NCBI RefSeq assembly: GCF_000379665.1
Contig: NZ_KB903360.1
Coordinates: 2,175 to 66,174 of the forward strand
Direction: 5' to 3'
DNA: 64,000 nt
DNA from: Butyricimonas synergistica DSM 23225
GTDB taxonomy: Bacteria > Bacteroidota > Bacteroidia > Bacteroidales > Marinifilaceae
Within the stretch, counting starts at the first letter, position 1. Every line of letters begins with the position of its first letter. The position numbers and the translations under genes are program-made. Positions 26,928 to 35,791 of the stretch are shown in pieces. A model generated the notes under the pieces. It was given only the letters and a program-made list of their open reading frames with translations. It had not been told where the DNA came from and made no database searches.

Positions 26928-28313
26928 TCATACCACAGCCTTCTTAACATCCATGCGCCGCACCACCTGACCGTAAATAATCAGGGCGACAGCTGATACT
27001 AAAGCAATAACGGCAAAATAATACCATATATAATGTGCGTTTGCCGAAGCGGCAGCCCATTCCGCCTCGCTACTAAACAAAGCCCGGTCGGGACAGTATT
27101 TGCTTAACAGGAAACCCGATAACCCGAAACCGAAGATCGACGACAAGAAAGAATGCAAATGACTAAAACCGAGATACATTCCCTCCTCTCCCTTCGGAGC
27201 CTGCAACGAGAAATACTCCAGGAAACGGGGAGAAATAAACACCTCTGCCAATCCCTGGAACACGATACCCACGATCATCATAAACGCCACCGGGTGCAAA
27301 CCGAGAATCTCTCCACCCCCTAACATATTCCCGGAAGCCATGCACAAAGCAGAAACGGGCATAATAAACATACCACAAGTCATCGAGAACAACGCCGACT
27401 TCTTTCGCATCAACGACGTCACCAGGTTCACGCTCACCACCACCAACGGATTCACGTTAGCGTACCAACCGATGGCGCTCCCCTCTCCCGCCAAACGGGT
27501 CACGTACTTCGGCATCGTGGCATACAACTGGTGTTGCACCATCCAGAATCCCGTGATAATCAAAATTAAAACAATCAACCGACCGTTGGAACATACTTTG
27601 ACTAAACCCGTCCATATCTGACGGAAAGTCTTTCCCTCCCCGGCGTGTTTATCACTCTTGTAAAACAGATAAATCGCTCCCAGGGCAAGCAACGTCATTC
27701 CCGCCGAGAAATAATTCAACACGATCATCCCCTCGTGCCCCATGGCATCCCGCAAGGGAGTCACCAGCACTTTACCGGAAAACGCCCCGATATTCACCAT
27801 CCCGTAGAATATGGCGAATCCTTTTGCCCGAGTCTTCTCGTCCGTTTCCTTCGCCACCGTACCGGAGATCACACTCTTGATAAACGATCCCCCGACAATA
27901 ATCAACACCATAACCGGGATAATTCCATAGCGATAGCCGCTCTCCTGCAACCCCGTGAACTTCGTCACGTAGCCATACTCCACCAACCCCGTGGACGCTA
28001 GGAAGCCAGGAAACAATCCCAACCCCAAGTACCCCAATGTCAACAAGGAAAACGCCAGCAACATCGATTTCCGGAAGCCGATCTTGTCAGCAAGAGCCCC
28101 CGAAAATGTCGGCAATAAATACAAACAAGCGGAAAATATTCCCGCGATAGTGGCAGCCTGGATATCCGAAAACCCGAGTACATTACTCAAATACAACGTG
28201 ATTACGACGAATACCCCATAATAGGCGGCACGCTCTAGCAACTCTACCGTGTTGGCAACCCAAAACGCTTTACTAAACTTTACTCTCTCTTTCTTTTTTG
28301 TTGTCACACTCAT
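26928..28313 (-). CDS. POT/PTR-like major facilitator transporter
   Basis: A 461-residue inner-membrane transporter starting at 28313 (MSVTTKKKERVK); longer readings add an implausible N-terminus that crosses the promoter. TM1 carries ELLERAAYYG, the ExxER motif of proton-coupled oligopeptide transporters, and the MFS signature LADKIGFRKSMLL follows TM2. A dozen or more hydrophobic helices are visible. The probable substrate is di- or tripeptides, but related MFS proteins have other substrates. A divergent TlpA-like lipoprotein gene starts 115 bp away. The stop is 16 bp from one arm of the inverted repeat at 26891-26912. Confidence 0.85.
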   Translation of the reverse strand: MSVTTKKKERVKFSKAFWVANTVELLERAAYYGVFVVITLYLSNVLGFSDIQAATIAGIFSACLYLLPTFSGALADKIGFRKSMLLAFSLLTLGYLGLGLFPGFLASTGLVEYGYVTKFTGLQESGYRYGIIPVMVLIIVGGSFIKSVISGTVAKETDEKTRAKGFAIFYGMVNIGAFSGKVLVTPLRDAMGHEGMIVLNYFSAGMTLLALGAIYLFYKSDKHAGEGKTFRQIWTGLVKVCSNGRLIVLILIITGFWMVQHQLYATMPKYVTRLAGEGSAIGWYANVNPLVVVSVNLVTSLMRKKSALFSMTCGMFIMPVSALCMASGNMLGGGEILGLHPVAFMMIVGIVFQGLAEVFISPRFLEYFSLQAPKGEEGMYLGFSHLHSFLSSIFGFGLSGFLLSKYCPDRALFSSEAEWAAASANAHYIWYYFAVIALVSAVALIIYGQVVRRMDVKKAVV

Positions 28314-28347
28314 ACAATTAATTATTACTAACATTTTCACACGCTTG

Positions 28348-28377
28348 CAAAAATAACATTTTCCGGTTACATACAAA
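28348..28377 (-). promoter_or_regulatory. Promoter of the POT-type transporter gene
   Basis: On the minus strand TATTTTTG (28348-28355) matches TAnnTTTG and TTTG (28374-28377) lies 18 nt upstream, one short of the usual 19. It is 35 bp before the start at 28313. Confidence 0.5.
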
Positions 28378-28427
28378 GAGAATTCCATGTAATTCACTAT
28401 CTTCACGCTCAAATTAGGAATAAGGTT

Positions 28428-28964
28428 ATGAAAACGACATCTATTATATTACTTGCGTTATTTTCTTTGTTCTTTTCTTCTTGCGTGAAAGATAAAGACC
28501 AAGACGACGAAATAGAAAACTACATCAAGGCTGGTGACCAACTGCCGGACTTTACCGTGAAAAATGCTGCCGGGGAAGAACTGAACAGCGAGCAACTAAA
28601 GGGACACGTGACGTTGCTCGTGTTTTTCATGACTACTTGCCCCGATTGTGAACGGGAGTTACCCAAGATCGAGGGTATATGGCAACAATTACATGAAAAC
28701 ACAGATTTCAAACTCGTCACGGTATCCCGGGCAGAAACAGCCTCCGACGTCAACAAATACTGGTCGAAAAACGAATTCAAGATGCCTTTCTATCTCGATC
28801 CGGCAAGAGAAGTTTTTTCACTTTTCGCCAATAGCACCATTCCCCGGGTCTACTTGGTAAACCGGGAAAATATCGTAACTTGGATGGCTATTGAAGAAAT
28901 GGAATTAACCACTGAACAATTGATCGAAAAAATCGAAGAATTGATAGAAGCGGGAATATCTTGA
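28428..28964 (+). CDS. TlpA-like thiol-disulfide oxidoreductase lipoprotein
   Basis: A 178-residue lipoprotein (lipobox FFSSC, Cys19) with a thioredoxin-like fold and active-site motif CPDC at residues 71-74 (FFMTTCPDCERELP). A cis-proline segment STIPRVYLVN follows. It probably reduces or isomerises disulfides in the periplasm. It is much shorter than the DUF4369-TlpA protein at 1963-3051 and lacks the N-terminal beta domain. It is divergent from the POT-type transporter and convergent with the S9 peptidase. Confidence 0.9.
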   Translation: MKTTSIILLALFSLFFSSCVKDKDQDDEIENYIKAGDQLPDFTVKNAAGEELNSEQLKGHVTLLVFFMTTCPDCERELPKIEGIWQQLHENTDFKLVTVSRAETASDVNKYWSKNEFKMPFYLDPAREVFSLFANSTIPRVYLVNRENIVTWMAIEEMELTTEQLIEKIEELIEAGIS

Positions 28965-28969
28965 AAAGA

Positions 28970-29016
28970 ATTGCCGACCTTGCAATCAAAAAAATCACAA
29001 AATCGGCAATCACGGA
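28970..29016. repeat. AATC-phased repeat with an 8-bp inverted repeat between convergent genes
   Basis: ATTGCCGA (28970-28977) pairs with TCGGCAAT (29003-29010) around an A-rich loop. The right half, AAATCGGCAATCACGGAAT, nearly repeats AAATCGACAATCACGGAAT near 51931. It may also serve as a weak terminator for the TlpA gene. Confidence 0.5.
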
Positions 29017-29036
29017 ATAAAATATCAAATTCCTTT

Positions 29037-31388
29037 TTACAATCGCATAAAGGCATCTATCTCCCGGAATTTATCGGAAGAAAAATCGCCCAACAAATAT
29101 TTACCGAAATGGAACCACATCTTCCGTTGATAAAATTCTTGCGGCATACCTTGAAAACCATGACGTTGTCCGGGAAGTATCACCAAATCAAAATTCTTCC
29201 CGGCACGTAGAAGGGCATCCGCCATCCGAATCGTATTTGCCGGATGCACGTTATTGTCCGAATCTCCCGTGACTAACATCAAATAACCCTTCAAATTCTT
29301 TGCCAATTCAATGTTCGTGGGGATACGGCTTGTAAATTTCACCTTTTCTTCGGTGATCGTGGAATCCTTCCCGGTGACGGAGTCTTTCACCGTCTTTTTC
29401 TCGAATGACTTCACCTCGTTTACCCCGTGGTGAGTCTCTCCCCACCATTGGTTATATATATTGTTATCATGATTCCCCGCGGAGGAAACGGCTGCCGTAT
29501 AGAAATCCGGGTAAGTACATATCGCCGCCGTGGACATAAAGCCTCCACCGGAATGCCCGAAAATACCGACCTTCGACTTATCTATAAAAGGATATCGCTC
29601 TGCCAATTGCTCGATCCCGCACTTATCGTCCGCCAAGGGATAATCGCGAAGATTACCGTGCCCGAACGTATGATACCACTTGTCCCGCAAAGGGCTGCCA
29701 CCCCGGTGCCCGAAAGTCACCACGACAAAGCCAACTTGTGCCAGTGCCGTGTTATATGCCGCCTTGATACTAAATTTCAACGGGATCGCCTCCGTCTGGG
29801 GTCCCGGGTAAACATACGAGATAATCGGATAAGTCTTCGTGGAATCAAAATCTGCCGGCTTCCACATATAACCATAGAGATCGGTTACCCCGTCCGCGGC
29901 TTTCAAAGTAAAAGGTTCCGGCATTCGCCAACCCGTGGCATAAAGAGCTGCCAGATCAGGCGAAGCCAGATCAAGAATCTTCTTCCCTTTATTATCCCGC
30001 AACACACTTTTAGGTTCCAGATCGACACGGGAATAATTATCCACGAAATAACGTCCCGACCCGGAAAAAACAGCCTCGTGCGTCGCCTGTTCCGGCGTCA
30101 ACATTTCTACCTGACCGTTCCCGTCGATACGAGCCTTGTTTATCCGGGCAAAATAAGGGCATTCGCCTTTCACTTGCCCGTATCCCTCGAAATAAATCGT
30201 GCGCCCGACAGTATCTATCTTAATCAGCTTCCCGGCAGTCCATGCCCCGGAAGAAATCGTGTTTTTCAAATTTCCCTCCCCGTCATAGTGATAGAAATGA
30301 CCGTGCCCCGTGCGTTCCGACCACCAGATAATATCTTCCCCGTCATTCAACAGGGACAAGTTGAAAAATTCATTATTGAAATAAGGCTTATCAATCTCGC
30401 TAAACAACACTTTCACCTCGCCCGTTTCCGGGTTTACCCGACAGAAATCGATCTCGTCACACGTCCTCTTTTTTCTCAAAAAATAAAGACGTTCTACTTT
30501 CTTACCGGGAGTAAACAAACGAATTGTCTGATCTTTCCATTTCTCCACAGGTACTTTAATTTGCTTCTTATTCAACGTATCGAAAAGATAAAGCTCCTCT
30601 TGTTGCACGTTTTCGTCACCCGCCATCACGTATTCGTATTCGCTAAGCGTGGGACGGGAAGACAAATTATTCACGAGATACAAGGATTTAATCTTTCTCC
30701 GGTCTGTACGGCGAACGTAGAAACGTTCGGAATTCTCGAACCAAGTGACACGGGCATCCCTCCTTGCCGTTGAAGTATCCGTACCAGAAGAGGCATACGA
30801 ATATTTTATCTCCCCGTCGGTTGTCAACTGAGTTTCCACCGAATCTTTCACGCGCAACATATACAAATTATGACTTTTGGCATACACGATATAAGAGCTG
30901 TCCGGGGAATAAGTTCCGAACAAGCCTGTCTTTTTCCGCGGAGCAGGCGGCGTTGGCTTCTTCCTGGCAGAATCAATCTTAACCAACCGCCCAGTGTTGA
31001 TATTATACTCGAAACGGAACGTGTCAACCATAAACTTCATAGTTCGCTCGTCATCCTTGAAAGTAATGCCCGAGATAGGAAGCTCCTGCTTATTCACGGG
31101 CTTATGAGTCACTTTGCTGATTTCCGCTGCCATAAAATCCCGATCAAACAACTCTCTTTGCGACTTTGCTTTGGGATCCACGAAAAAATAGCGCACTCCA
31201 TCCGCTTTCCGGTAAGAATACCAAAACTTGTCACTCTTCTTCAAATAATTCGGCGCGACACTCGTCGAGCCGACCAAAGCTCTTGTGTCCATCTTCATAA
31301 ACTTCTCCGCCTGCTTGTAATTCGCCTTTTGACAAACACCGGTCAAGACAAAAAAACAAAACAGCGAGCACGTGAAAAACTTAATCAT
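29037..31388 (-). CDS. S9 family prolyl oligopeptidase / dipeptidyl peptidase IV-like
   Basis: A 783-residue exported serine peptidase: signal peptide ending near TGVCQ, an N-terminal beta-propeller of the DPPIV type, and a C-terminal alpha/beta-hydrolase domain. The catalytic triad is visible: about Ser613 in GHSGGG, Asp711 in SDNNVH (aligned with the human DPP4 aspartate) and His743 in RHGF. It should cleave after proline in peptides in the periplasm. It is transcribed alone, convergent with the TlpA gene. Peptide import by the nearby POT-type transporter would fit but is not proven. Confidence 0.92.
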   Translation of the reverse strand: MIKFFTCSLFCFFVLTGVCQKANYKQAEKFMKMDTRALVGSTSVAPNYLKKSDKFWYSYRKADGVRYFFVDPKAKSQRELFDRDFMAAEISKVTHKPVNKQELPISGITFKDDERTMKFMVDTFRFEYNINTGRLVKIDSARKKPTPPAPRKKTGLFGTYSPDSSYIVYAKSHNLYMLRVKDSVETQLTTDGEIKYSYASSGTDTSTARRDARVTWFENSERFYVRRTDRRKIKSLYLVNNLSSRPTLSEYEYVMAGDENVQQEELYLFDTLNKKQIKVPVEKWKDQTIRLFTPGKKVERLYFLRKKRTCDEIDFCRVNPETGEVKVLFSEIDKPYFNNEFFNLSLLNDGEDIIWWSERTGHGHFYHYDGEGNLKNTISSGAWTAGKLIKIDTVGRTIYFEGYGQVKGECPYFARINKARIDGNGQVEMLTPEQATHEAVFSGSGRYFVDNYSRVDLEPKSVLRDNKGKKILDLASPDLAALYATGWRMPEPFTLKAADGVTDLYGYMWKPADFDSTKTYPIISYVYPGPQTEAIPLKFSIKAAYNTALAQVGFVVVTFGHRGGSPLRDKWYHTFGHGNLRDYPLADDKCGIEQLAERYPFIDKSKVGIFGHSGGGFMSTAAICTYPDFYTAAVSSAGNHDNNIYNQWWGETHHGVNEVKSFEKKTVKDSVTGKDSTITEEKVKFTSRIPTNIELAKNLKGYLMLVTGDSDNNVHPANTIRMADALLRAGKNFDLVILPGQRHGFQGMPQEFYQRKMWFHFGKYLLGDFSSDKFREIDAFMRL

Positions 31389-31591
31389 CGTTCTTATTAT
31401 TAAAACATTAATCTATTCGAGCACAATTTTGAAGCACGAAATTAGCGATAACCCGTGAAACAACCGTTTCACGTCCAAATCTTAATAAATATTTAACACA
31501 TTTAGAAACTTTAATATAAGCGACTTCTACACAAACGTTTGAATATGTTATAAAATATCATTTTTATTTCCCCGAATCATTTATTTATCCC

Positions 31592-31599
31592 TACTTTTG
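31592..31599 (+). promoter_or_regulatory. Putative -7 element for the AlkD-like gene
   Basis: TACTTTTG matches TAnnTTTG 35 bp before the start at 31634. No -33 TTG is seen at 19-21 nt. Confidence 0.4.
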
Positions 31600-31633
31600 T
31601 GAAGCAAATTTTTCACTAATGCATTGAGAAATA

Positions 31634-32206
31634 ATGAAAGTATTCCCGATAAACAAAGAAACGGAACAAACCTTCAAGGAAATCAGCCGCCGAATCTTTC
31701 GCTTGCAAAACGGAAGAAGCCTCGACAGTATGGAGAACGTGGGGGCGGATACCCGGGGACAAATCGGGGCTAGTTACCTTTCTTTAAAAAATCTGGCAAC
31801 CCGTTATTCCAAAGATCAAAAAGTGGCACAACTCTTGTGGGGTACAGGAAGACGGGAAGAACAAATTGTCGCTTGCTTTTTATTCCCCGTCGAGGATTTA
31901 ATTACTGAAAAAATTACACAATTGTTAGAACATTGTCATAGCTTCGAGATCGCCGAATATTTCGGGACGCTAGTACTTTCCAAAAGAAAAGACTTGGAAA
32001 ACCGGGTAAGCGAATACCTGCAATCCGCCTCTCCCTTTCTGCAAAGCGCAGCCCTCACCGCTATCGGGCGAAACCGGATAGACAATAAATTAAATCCCGT
32101 GTTTACCGATAGTTACATACGTGGGATCGACACTAACAAATTCATCGAGCCACACGTACAAACAGTGTACAACAGGATAAGCACGTCATTACACGCTGAC
32201 GGTTAA
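31634..32206 (+). CDS. DNA alkylation repeat (AlkD-like) HEAT protein
   Basis: A 190-residue helical protein that resembles the N-terminal part of AlkD-type DNA alkylation-repeat proteins: YLSLKNLATRYSKDQKVAQL then LLWGTGRREEQIVACFLF match the first HEAT repeats. It is shorter than usual AlkD (about 230), ending after the fourth or fifth repeat, and I do not see the typical Trp/Asp catalytic surface with certainty. It may be a DNA glycosylase or a non-enzymatic HEAT protein. Cytoplasmic, transcribed alone upstream of pckA. Confidence 0.65.
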   Translation: MKVFPINKETEQTFKEISRRIFRLQNGRSLDSMENVGADTRGQIGASYLSLKNLATRYSKDQKVAQLLWGTGRREEQIVACFLFPVEDLITEKITQLLEHCHSFEIAEYFGTLVLSKRKDLENRVSEYLQSASPFLQSAALTAIGRNRIDNKLNPVFTDSYIRGIDTNKFIEPHVQTVYNRISTSLHADG

Positions 32207-32255
32207 TGCCGATGTGTTAATTATATATAAAGGCTCACGGGAAAGGGAAAGCTGA

Positions 32256-32285
32256 TTGTTTATATCAAAATGTTTCCTAATTTTG
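32256..32285 (+). promoter_or_regulatory. Promoter of pckA
   Basis: TTG (32256-32258), 19 nt, then TAATTTTG (32278-32285): an exact match to the Bacteroidota housekeeping promoter. It is 55 bp before the pckA start codon. Confidence 0.75.
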
Positions 32286-32340
32286 TGGTCTGATTACGGA
32301 AAAAAGGAGTTAATTAATTTACAAACATAAATTTATTGCT

Positions 32341-33948
32341 ATGTCAAAATTGGATTTAAGCATTTATGGAATCACAGGGGTGAAAGAAATCTTACACAAC
32401 CCCTCATACGAAGAATTGTACAAGGCTGAAACAGACCCGAAACTGGAAGGGTACGAAAAAGGATATTTAACCGAACTCGGTGCCATAAACGTGATGACCG
32501 GTATCTACACCGGACGTTCTCCCAAAGATAAATTCTTTGTAAAGAACGAAGCCAGTGCCGACACAGTATGGTGGACTTCCGAGGAGTACAAGAACGACAA
32601 CAAACCTTGCTCGGAAGAAGCCTGGGCTGATCTGAAAGCAAAAGCCGTGAAAGAACTATCCGGCAAGAAACTATATGTAGTGGATACATTCTGCGGTGCC
32701 AACGAAGGTACTCGTCTGAAAGTACGTTTCATCATGGAAGTGGCATGGCAAGCTCACTTCGTGAAGAATATGTTTATCCGTCCGACAGAAGAAGAATTAG
32801 CTAACTACGGGGAACCCGATTTCGTTTCTTTCAACGCTGCTAAAGCTAAGGTAGAAAACTTCAAGGAATTAGGGTTGAACTCTGAAACGGCTACCGTTTT
32901 CAACTTGAAGACCAAAGAACAAGTCATCCTGAATACTTGGTACGGTGGTGAAATGAAGAAGGGAATCTTCTCTATCATGAACTATTTGAACCCGTTACGT
33001 GGCATCGCTTCCATGCACTGCTCTGCCAACACGGATATGAATGGCAAGAACACCGCCATCTTCTTCGGTTTGTCCGGTACGGGTAAAACCACCTTGTCAA
33101 CTGACCCGAAACGTCTGTTGATCGGTGACGACGAGCACGGATGGGATGACGAAGGCGTGTTCAACTACGAGGGCGGATGCTATGCTAAAGTAATCAACTT
33201 GAGCAAAGAAGCAGAACCGGATATTTACAACGCTATCAAACGTGACGCTTTGTTAGAGAACGTAACCGTTGACGCTAACGGCAAGATCGATTTCAATGAT
33301 AAATCAGTTACTGAAAATACCCGTGTTTCTTACCCGATCTATCACATCAAGAATATCGTGAAACCGATTTCTAAAGGCCCGGCTGCCAAGCAGGTTATTT
33401 TCTTGTCAGCTGACGCATTCGGGGTATTACCTCCGGTATCTATCCTGACCCCGGAACAAACGAAATACTATTTCTTGTCCGGATTCACCGCTAAATTAGC
33501 TGGAACGGAACGTGGTATTACCGAACCGACCCCGACATTCTCCGCTTGTTTCGGTGCAGCATTCTTGTCATTGCACCCGACCAAATATGCAGAGGAACTC
33601 GTGAAGAAAATGGAAAAATCAGGAGCAAAAGCATACTTGGTAAACACCGGATGGAACGGTACCGGAAAACGTATCTCTATCAAAGATACTCGTGGTATTA
33701 TCGATGCTATCCTTGACGGTTCTATCGACAAAGCCCCGACCAAGAACATCCCGTTCTTCAACTTCCAAGTGCCGACCGCATTACCGGGAGTTGATCCGAA
33801 CATCCTCGATCCTCGCGACACGTACAGCAACGCCAGCGAATGGGAAACAAAAGCAAAAGATTTGTCTGAACGCTTTATCAAGAACTTCAAGAAGTTCGAA
33901 GGAAACGCTGCCGGAAAAGCATTGGTTACCGCAGGTCCTAAATTATAA
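32341..33948 (+). CDS. pckA: Phosphoenolpyruvate carboxykinase (ATP)
   Basis: A 535-residue ATP-type PEPCK that interconverts oxaloacetate and PEP; in gut Bacteroidota it mainly fixes CO2 towards succinate. Motifs include [15 protein letters not shown] near residue 52, the P-loop [12 protein letters not shown] near residue 240, [14 protein letters not shown] and [13 protein letters not shown]. Length is normal for the family. It has its own promoter (32256-32285) and a strong bidirectional terminator (33967-33997). Confidence 0.98.
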   Translation: MSKLDLSIYGITGVKEILHNPSYEELYKAETDPKLEGYEKGYLTELGAINVMTGIYTGRSPKDKFFVKNEASADTVWWTSEEYKNDNKPCSEEAWADLKAKAVKELSGKKLYVVDTFCGANEGTRLKVRFIMEVAWQAHFVKNMFIRPTEEELANYGEPDFVSFNAAKAKVENFKELGLNSETATVFNLKTKEQVILNTWYGGEMKKGIFSIMNYLNPLRGIASMHCSANTDMNGKNTAIFFGLSGTGKTTLSTDPKRLLIGDDEHGWDDEGVFNYEGGCYAKVINLSKEAEPDIYNAIKRDALLENVTVDANGKIDFNDKSVTENTRVSYPIYHIKNIVKPISKGPAAKQVIFLSADAFGVLPPVSILTPEQTKYYFLSGFTAKLAGTERGITEPTPTFSACFGAAFLSLHPTKYAEELVKKMEKSGAKAYLVNTGWNGTGKRISIKDTRGIIDAILDGSIDKAPTKNIPFFNFQVPTALPGVDPNILDPRDTYSNASEWETKAKDLSERFIKNFKKFEGNAAGKALVTAGPKL

Positions 33949-33966
33949 TCTCAGGATTAGAACAAC

Positions 33967-33997
33967 AAAAAAGCACTTCTTTCGAAGTGCTTTTTTT
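33967..33997. terminator. Bidirectional rho-independent terminator
   Basis: GCACTTC (33973-33979) pairs with GAAGTGC (33984-33990) around TTTC, flanked by six A on the left and seven T on the right. It ends pckA on the plus strand and the methyltransferase gene (stop at 34008) on the minus strand. Confidence 0.92.
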
Positions 33998-34007
33998 ATT
34001 ATCATCT

Positions 34008-34838
34008 TTACTGCACTACAACACAAATCGTCTTACTATCCCCCGTGTAAGATTTACCGCTGATATCGTCATAATACCGGAATTCCGAGAACCCTGCATC
34101 CTGCAATTCCTTCGTCAAGGAATCTTTAGTAAATTCCTGATTCCAGATATTAAAACACTCACAATCATCCTCCGTGATAACGACATACTGTTCAAGGTAA
34201 ATTTTAGCTTCATCATACTTGAAATTTCTTTGAATACACGCGTATGGCGAATCACTCCAAAACCCAGAACGCTCGTAACTCACCATTTCGGACTCTTCAA
34301 AATCCACGTATTGTTCACTCGTGAAGCCATCCAAGACAAGCATCCCGCCCGGCTTTAACGCCCTTTTTGCCTTGCCCAACAACCGATGCCGATCTTCAGG
34401 CTTCAAAACTCCGAAATCACAATAAATCAAAGTTATCACATCGAATTGCCGTTCGTACTCCATCTCAAGATAATTCATGTAATGGTAAGTGATCTGCCTA
34501 TTTTCCCAAAAAGCCTGCTCCTTCGCATAGGCAATGGAACGCTCCGAGAAATCGACACCGGTAACCCGGAAACCCAAATCGTCAAAAACGGTGGCATACA
34601 ACCCGGGGCCACATCCTAAATCGAGCAATTCTTTCCCTACCGGATTGGGGACAAGACTTGCTATCCAGATCGCGGAACGTTTGATAAATTCATGCTTTCG
34701 AGATGCCCCATCCGCATCAGGATTCAAATGCGCGTCAAGCATATATTCAGATATATGCCCATCATCCCAAAACTTACTTGTACTTAACTGATACTCTTCA
34801 GGCTTATCCTTCAAAAACTCCAATATTCTTTTATACAT
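34008..34838 (-). CDS. Class I SAM-dependent methyltransferase
   Basis: A 276-residue cytoplasmic methyltransferase. The start at 34838 (MYKRILEFLKD) is preferred because an AGAAGGG ribosome-binding-like sequence lies six bases upstream; the longer reading from 34886 overlaps the promoter-like element. The SAM-binding motif I is LLDLGCGPGLYA, preceded by VGKEL, and motif post-I VTGVDFSERSIAYAKE follows. The substrate cannot be read from the sequence. It is not obviously linked to its neighbours, lpxA upstream and convergent pckA downstream. Confidence 0.85.
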   Translation of the reverse strand: MYKRILEFLKDKPEEYQLSTSKFWDDGHISEYMLDAHLNPDADGASRKHEFIKRSAIWIASLVPNPVGKELLDLGCGPGLYATVFDDLGFRVTGVDFSERSIAYAKEQAFWENRQITYHYMNYLEMEYERQFDVITLIYCDFGVLKPEDRHRLLGKAKRALKPGGMLVLDGFTSEQYVDFEESEMVSYERSGFWSDSPYACIQRNFKYDEAKIYLEQYVVITEDDCECFNIWNQEFTKDSLTKELQDAGFSEFRYYDDISGKSYTGDSKTICVVVQ

Positions 34839-34856
34839 AACCATCCCTTCTAAATT

Positions 34857-34887
34857 CAAATTAGCAAGCCAGTCCCGCCCCAACAAA
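34857..34887 (-). promoter_or_regulatory. Possible promoter of the methyltransferase gene
   Basis: On the minus strand TTTG (34884-34887) is followed after 20 nt by TAATTTG (34857-34863), one base short of TAnnTTTG. It supports a start at 34838 or 34844 rather than 34886. Confidence 0.35.
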
Positions 34888-34889
34888 CC

Positions 34890-34928
34890 AATTTAAACAA
34901 ATAGAGCTTGACGATACCGCCAAGCTCT
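34890..34928 (-). terminator. Terminator after lpxA
   Basis: AGAGCTTG (34903-34910) and CAAGCTCT (34921-34928) form an 8-bp perfect stem. On the minus strand it is followed by ATTTGTTTAAATT. It lies 30 bp after the lpxA stop at 34959. Confidence 0.65.
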
Positions 34929-34958
34929 AAAATATATTAATTCTAAATGATGCACAGC

Positions 34959-35738
34959 TTAACCCATGTACCCCTTCATGATACCCCGTTTGCTACTACG
35001 CACGAACAAGATTATCTCATCGCGTTCTTTGGATGCTGCCATTTCAGCCTCGATCCGTTCAACCGCATCCGAAGTATTCAACCCGGATTGGAAAAGAATA
35101 CGGTAAATATCCTGAATCTCGTTGATCTTCTCGTTCGAGAATTCACGACGACGCAACCCGATGGAGTTTACCCCAGCATAAGACAAGGGCATTCTTCCAG
35201 CTTTCACGTAAGGAGGTACGTCTTTCCCGATCAACGAACCACCTTGAATCATCACGTGGCGCCCGATATGCACGAACTGATGTACGGCGGTCATCCCCCC
35301 GATGATTGCGAAATCATCCACCACCACCTCACCTGCCAACTGGCAAGCATTGGTTATGATACAATTATTCCCGATCTCACAGTCGTGGGCAATGTGAACG
35401 TAAGCCATAATCAAACAATTGTTCCCTACCTTGGTAATTCCTTTCGCGGCAGTACCCCTATTTATGGTGGCGCATTCGCGGATGGTCGTGTTATCACCGA
35501 TCACCACGATAGATTTCTCGCCTTTAAACTTCAAATCCTGGGGGACAGCAGAAATAACAGCTCCCGGGAAAATCTTACAATTCTTCCCAATGTGCGCACC
35601 TTCCAGGATCGTAACATTCGAGCCAATTCTTGTTCCCTCCTCTATAACAACGTTCTTGTCAATCGTTACAAACGGTTCAATTACCACGTTATCAGCAATT
35701 TGAGCCTCTGGATGAACATAAGCCAACGGTTGTTTCAT
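34959..35738 (-). CDS. lpxA: UDP-N-acetylglucosamine acyltransferase
   Basis: A 259-residue left-handed beta-helix acyltransferase catalysing the first step of lipid A synthesis, transfer of a 3-hydroxyacyl chain from ACP to UDP-GlcNAc. Hexapeptide repeats run from IADNVVIEPFVTIDKNVVIE through about residue 180, with the catalytic-histidine region MAYVHIAHDCEIGNN and IGGMTAVHQFVHIGRHV. A helical C-terminal domain follows. Length is normal. Last gene of the lpxD - lpxC/fabZ - lpxA operon, 53 bp after the fused gene. Confidence 0.97.
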   Translation of the reverse strand: MKQPLAYVHPEAQIADNVVIEPFVTIDKNVVIEEGTRIGSNVTILEGAHIGKNCKIFPGAVISAVPQDLKFKGEKSIVVIGDNTTIRECATINRGTAAKGITKVGNNCLIMAYVHIAHDCEIGNNCIITNACQLAGEVVVDDFAIIGGMTAVHQFVHIGRHVMIQGGSLIGKDVPPYVKAGRMPLSYAGVNSIGLRRREFSNEKINEIQDIYRILFQSGLNTSDAVERIEAEMAASKERDEIILFVRSSKRGIMKGYMG

Positions 35739-35791
35739 TCGTTTTTTATTTAATGATATATATTATTTTCATTTTTGCGGATGCAAGTTTA

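Noticed and set aside
29427-30773. A 448-codon open frame antisense to the S9 peptidase
   Set aside because: It lies wholly inside a gene with a complete catalytic triad and shows no protein features.
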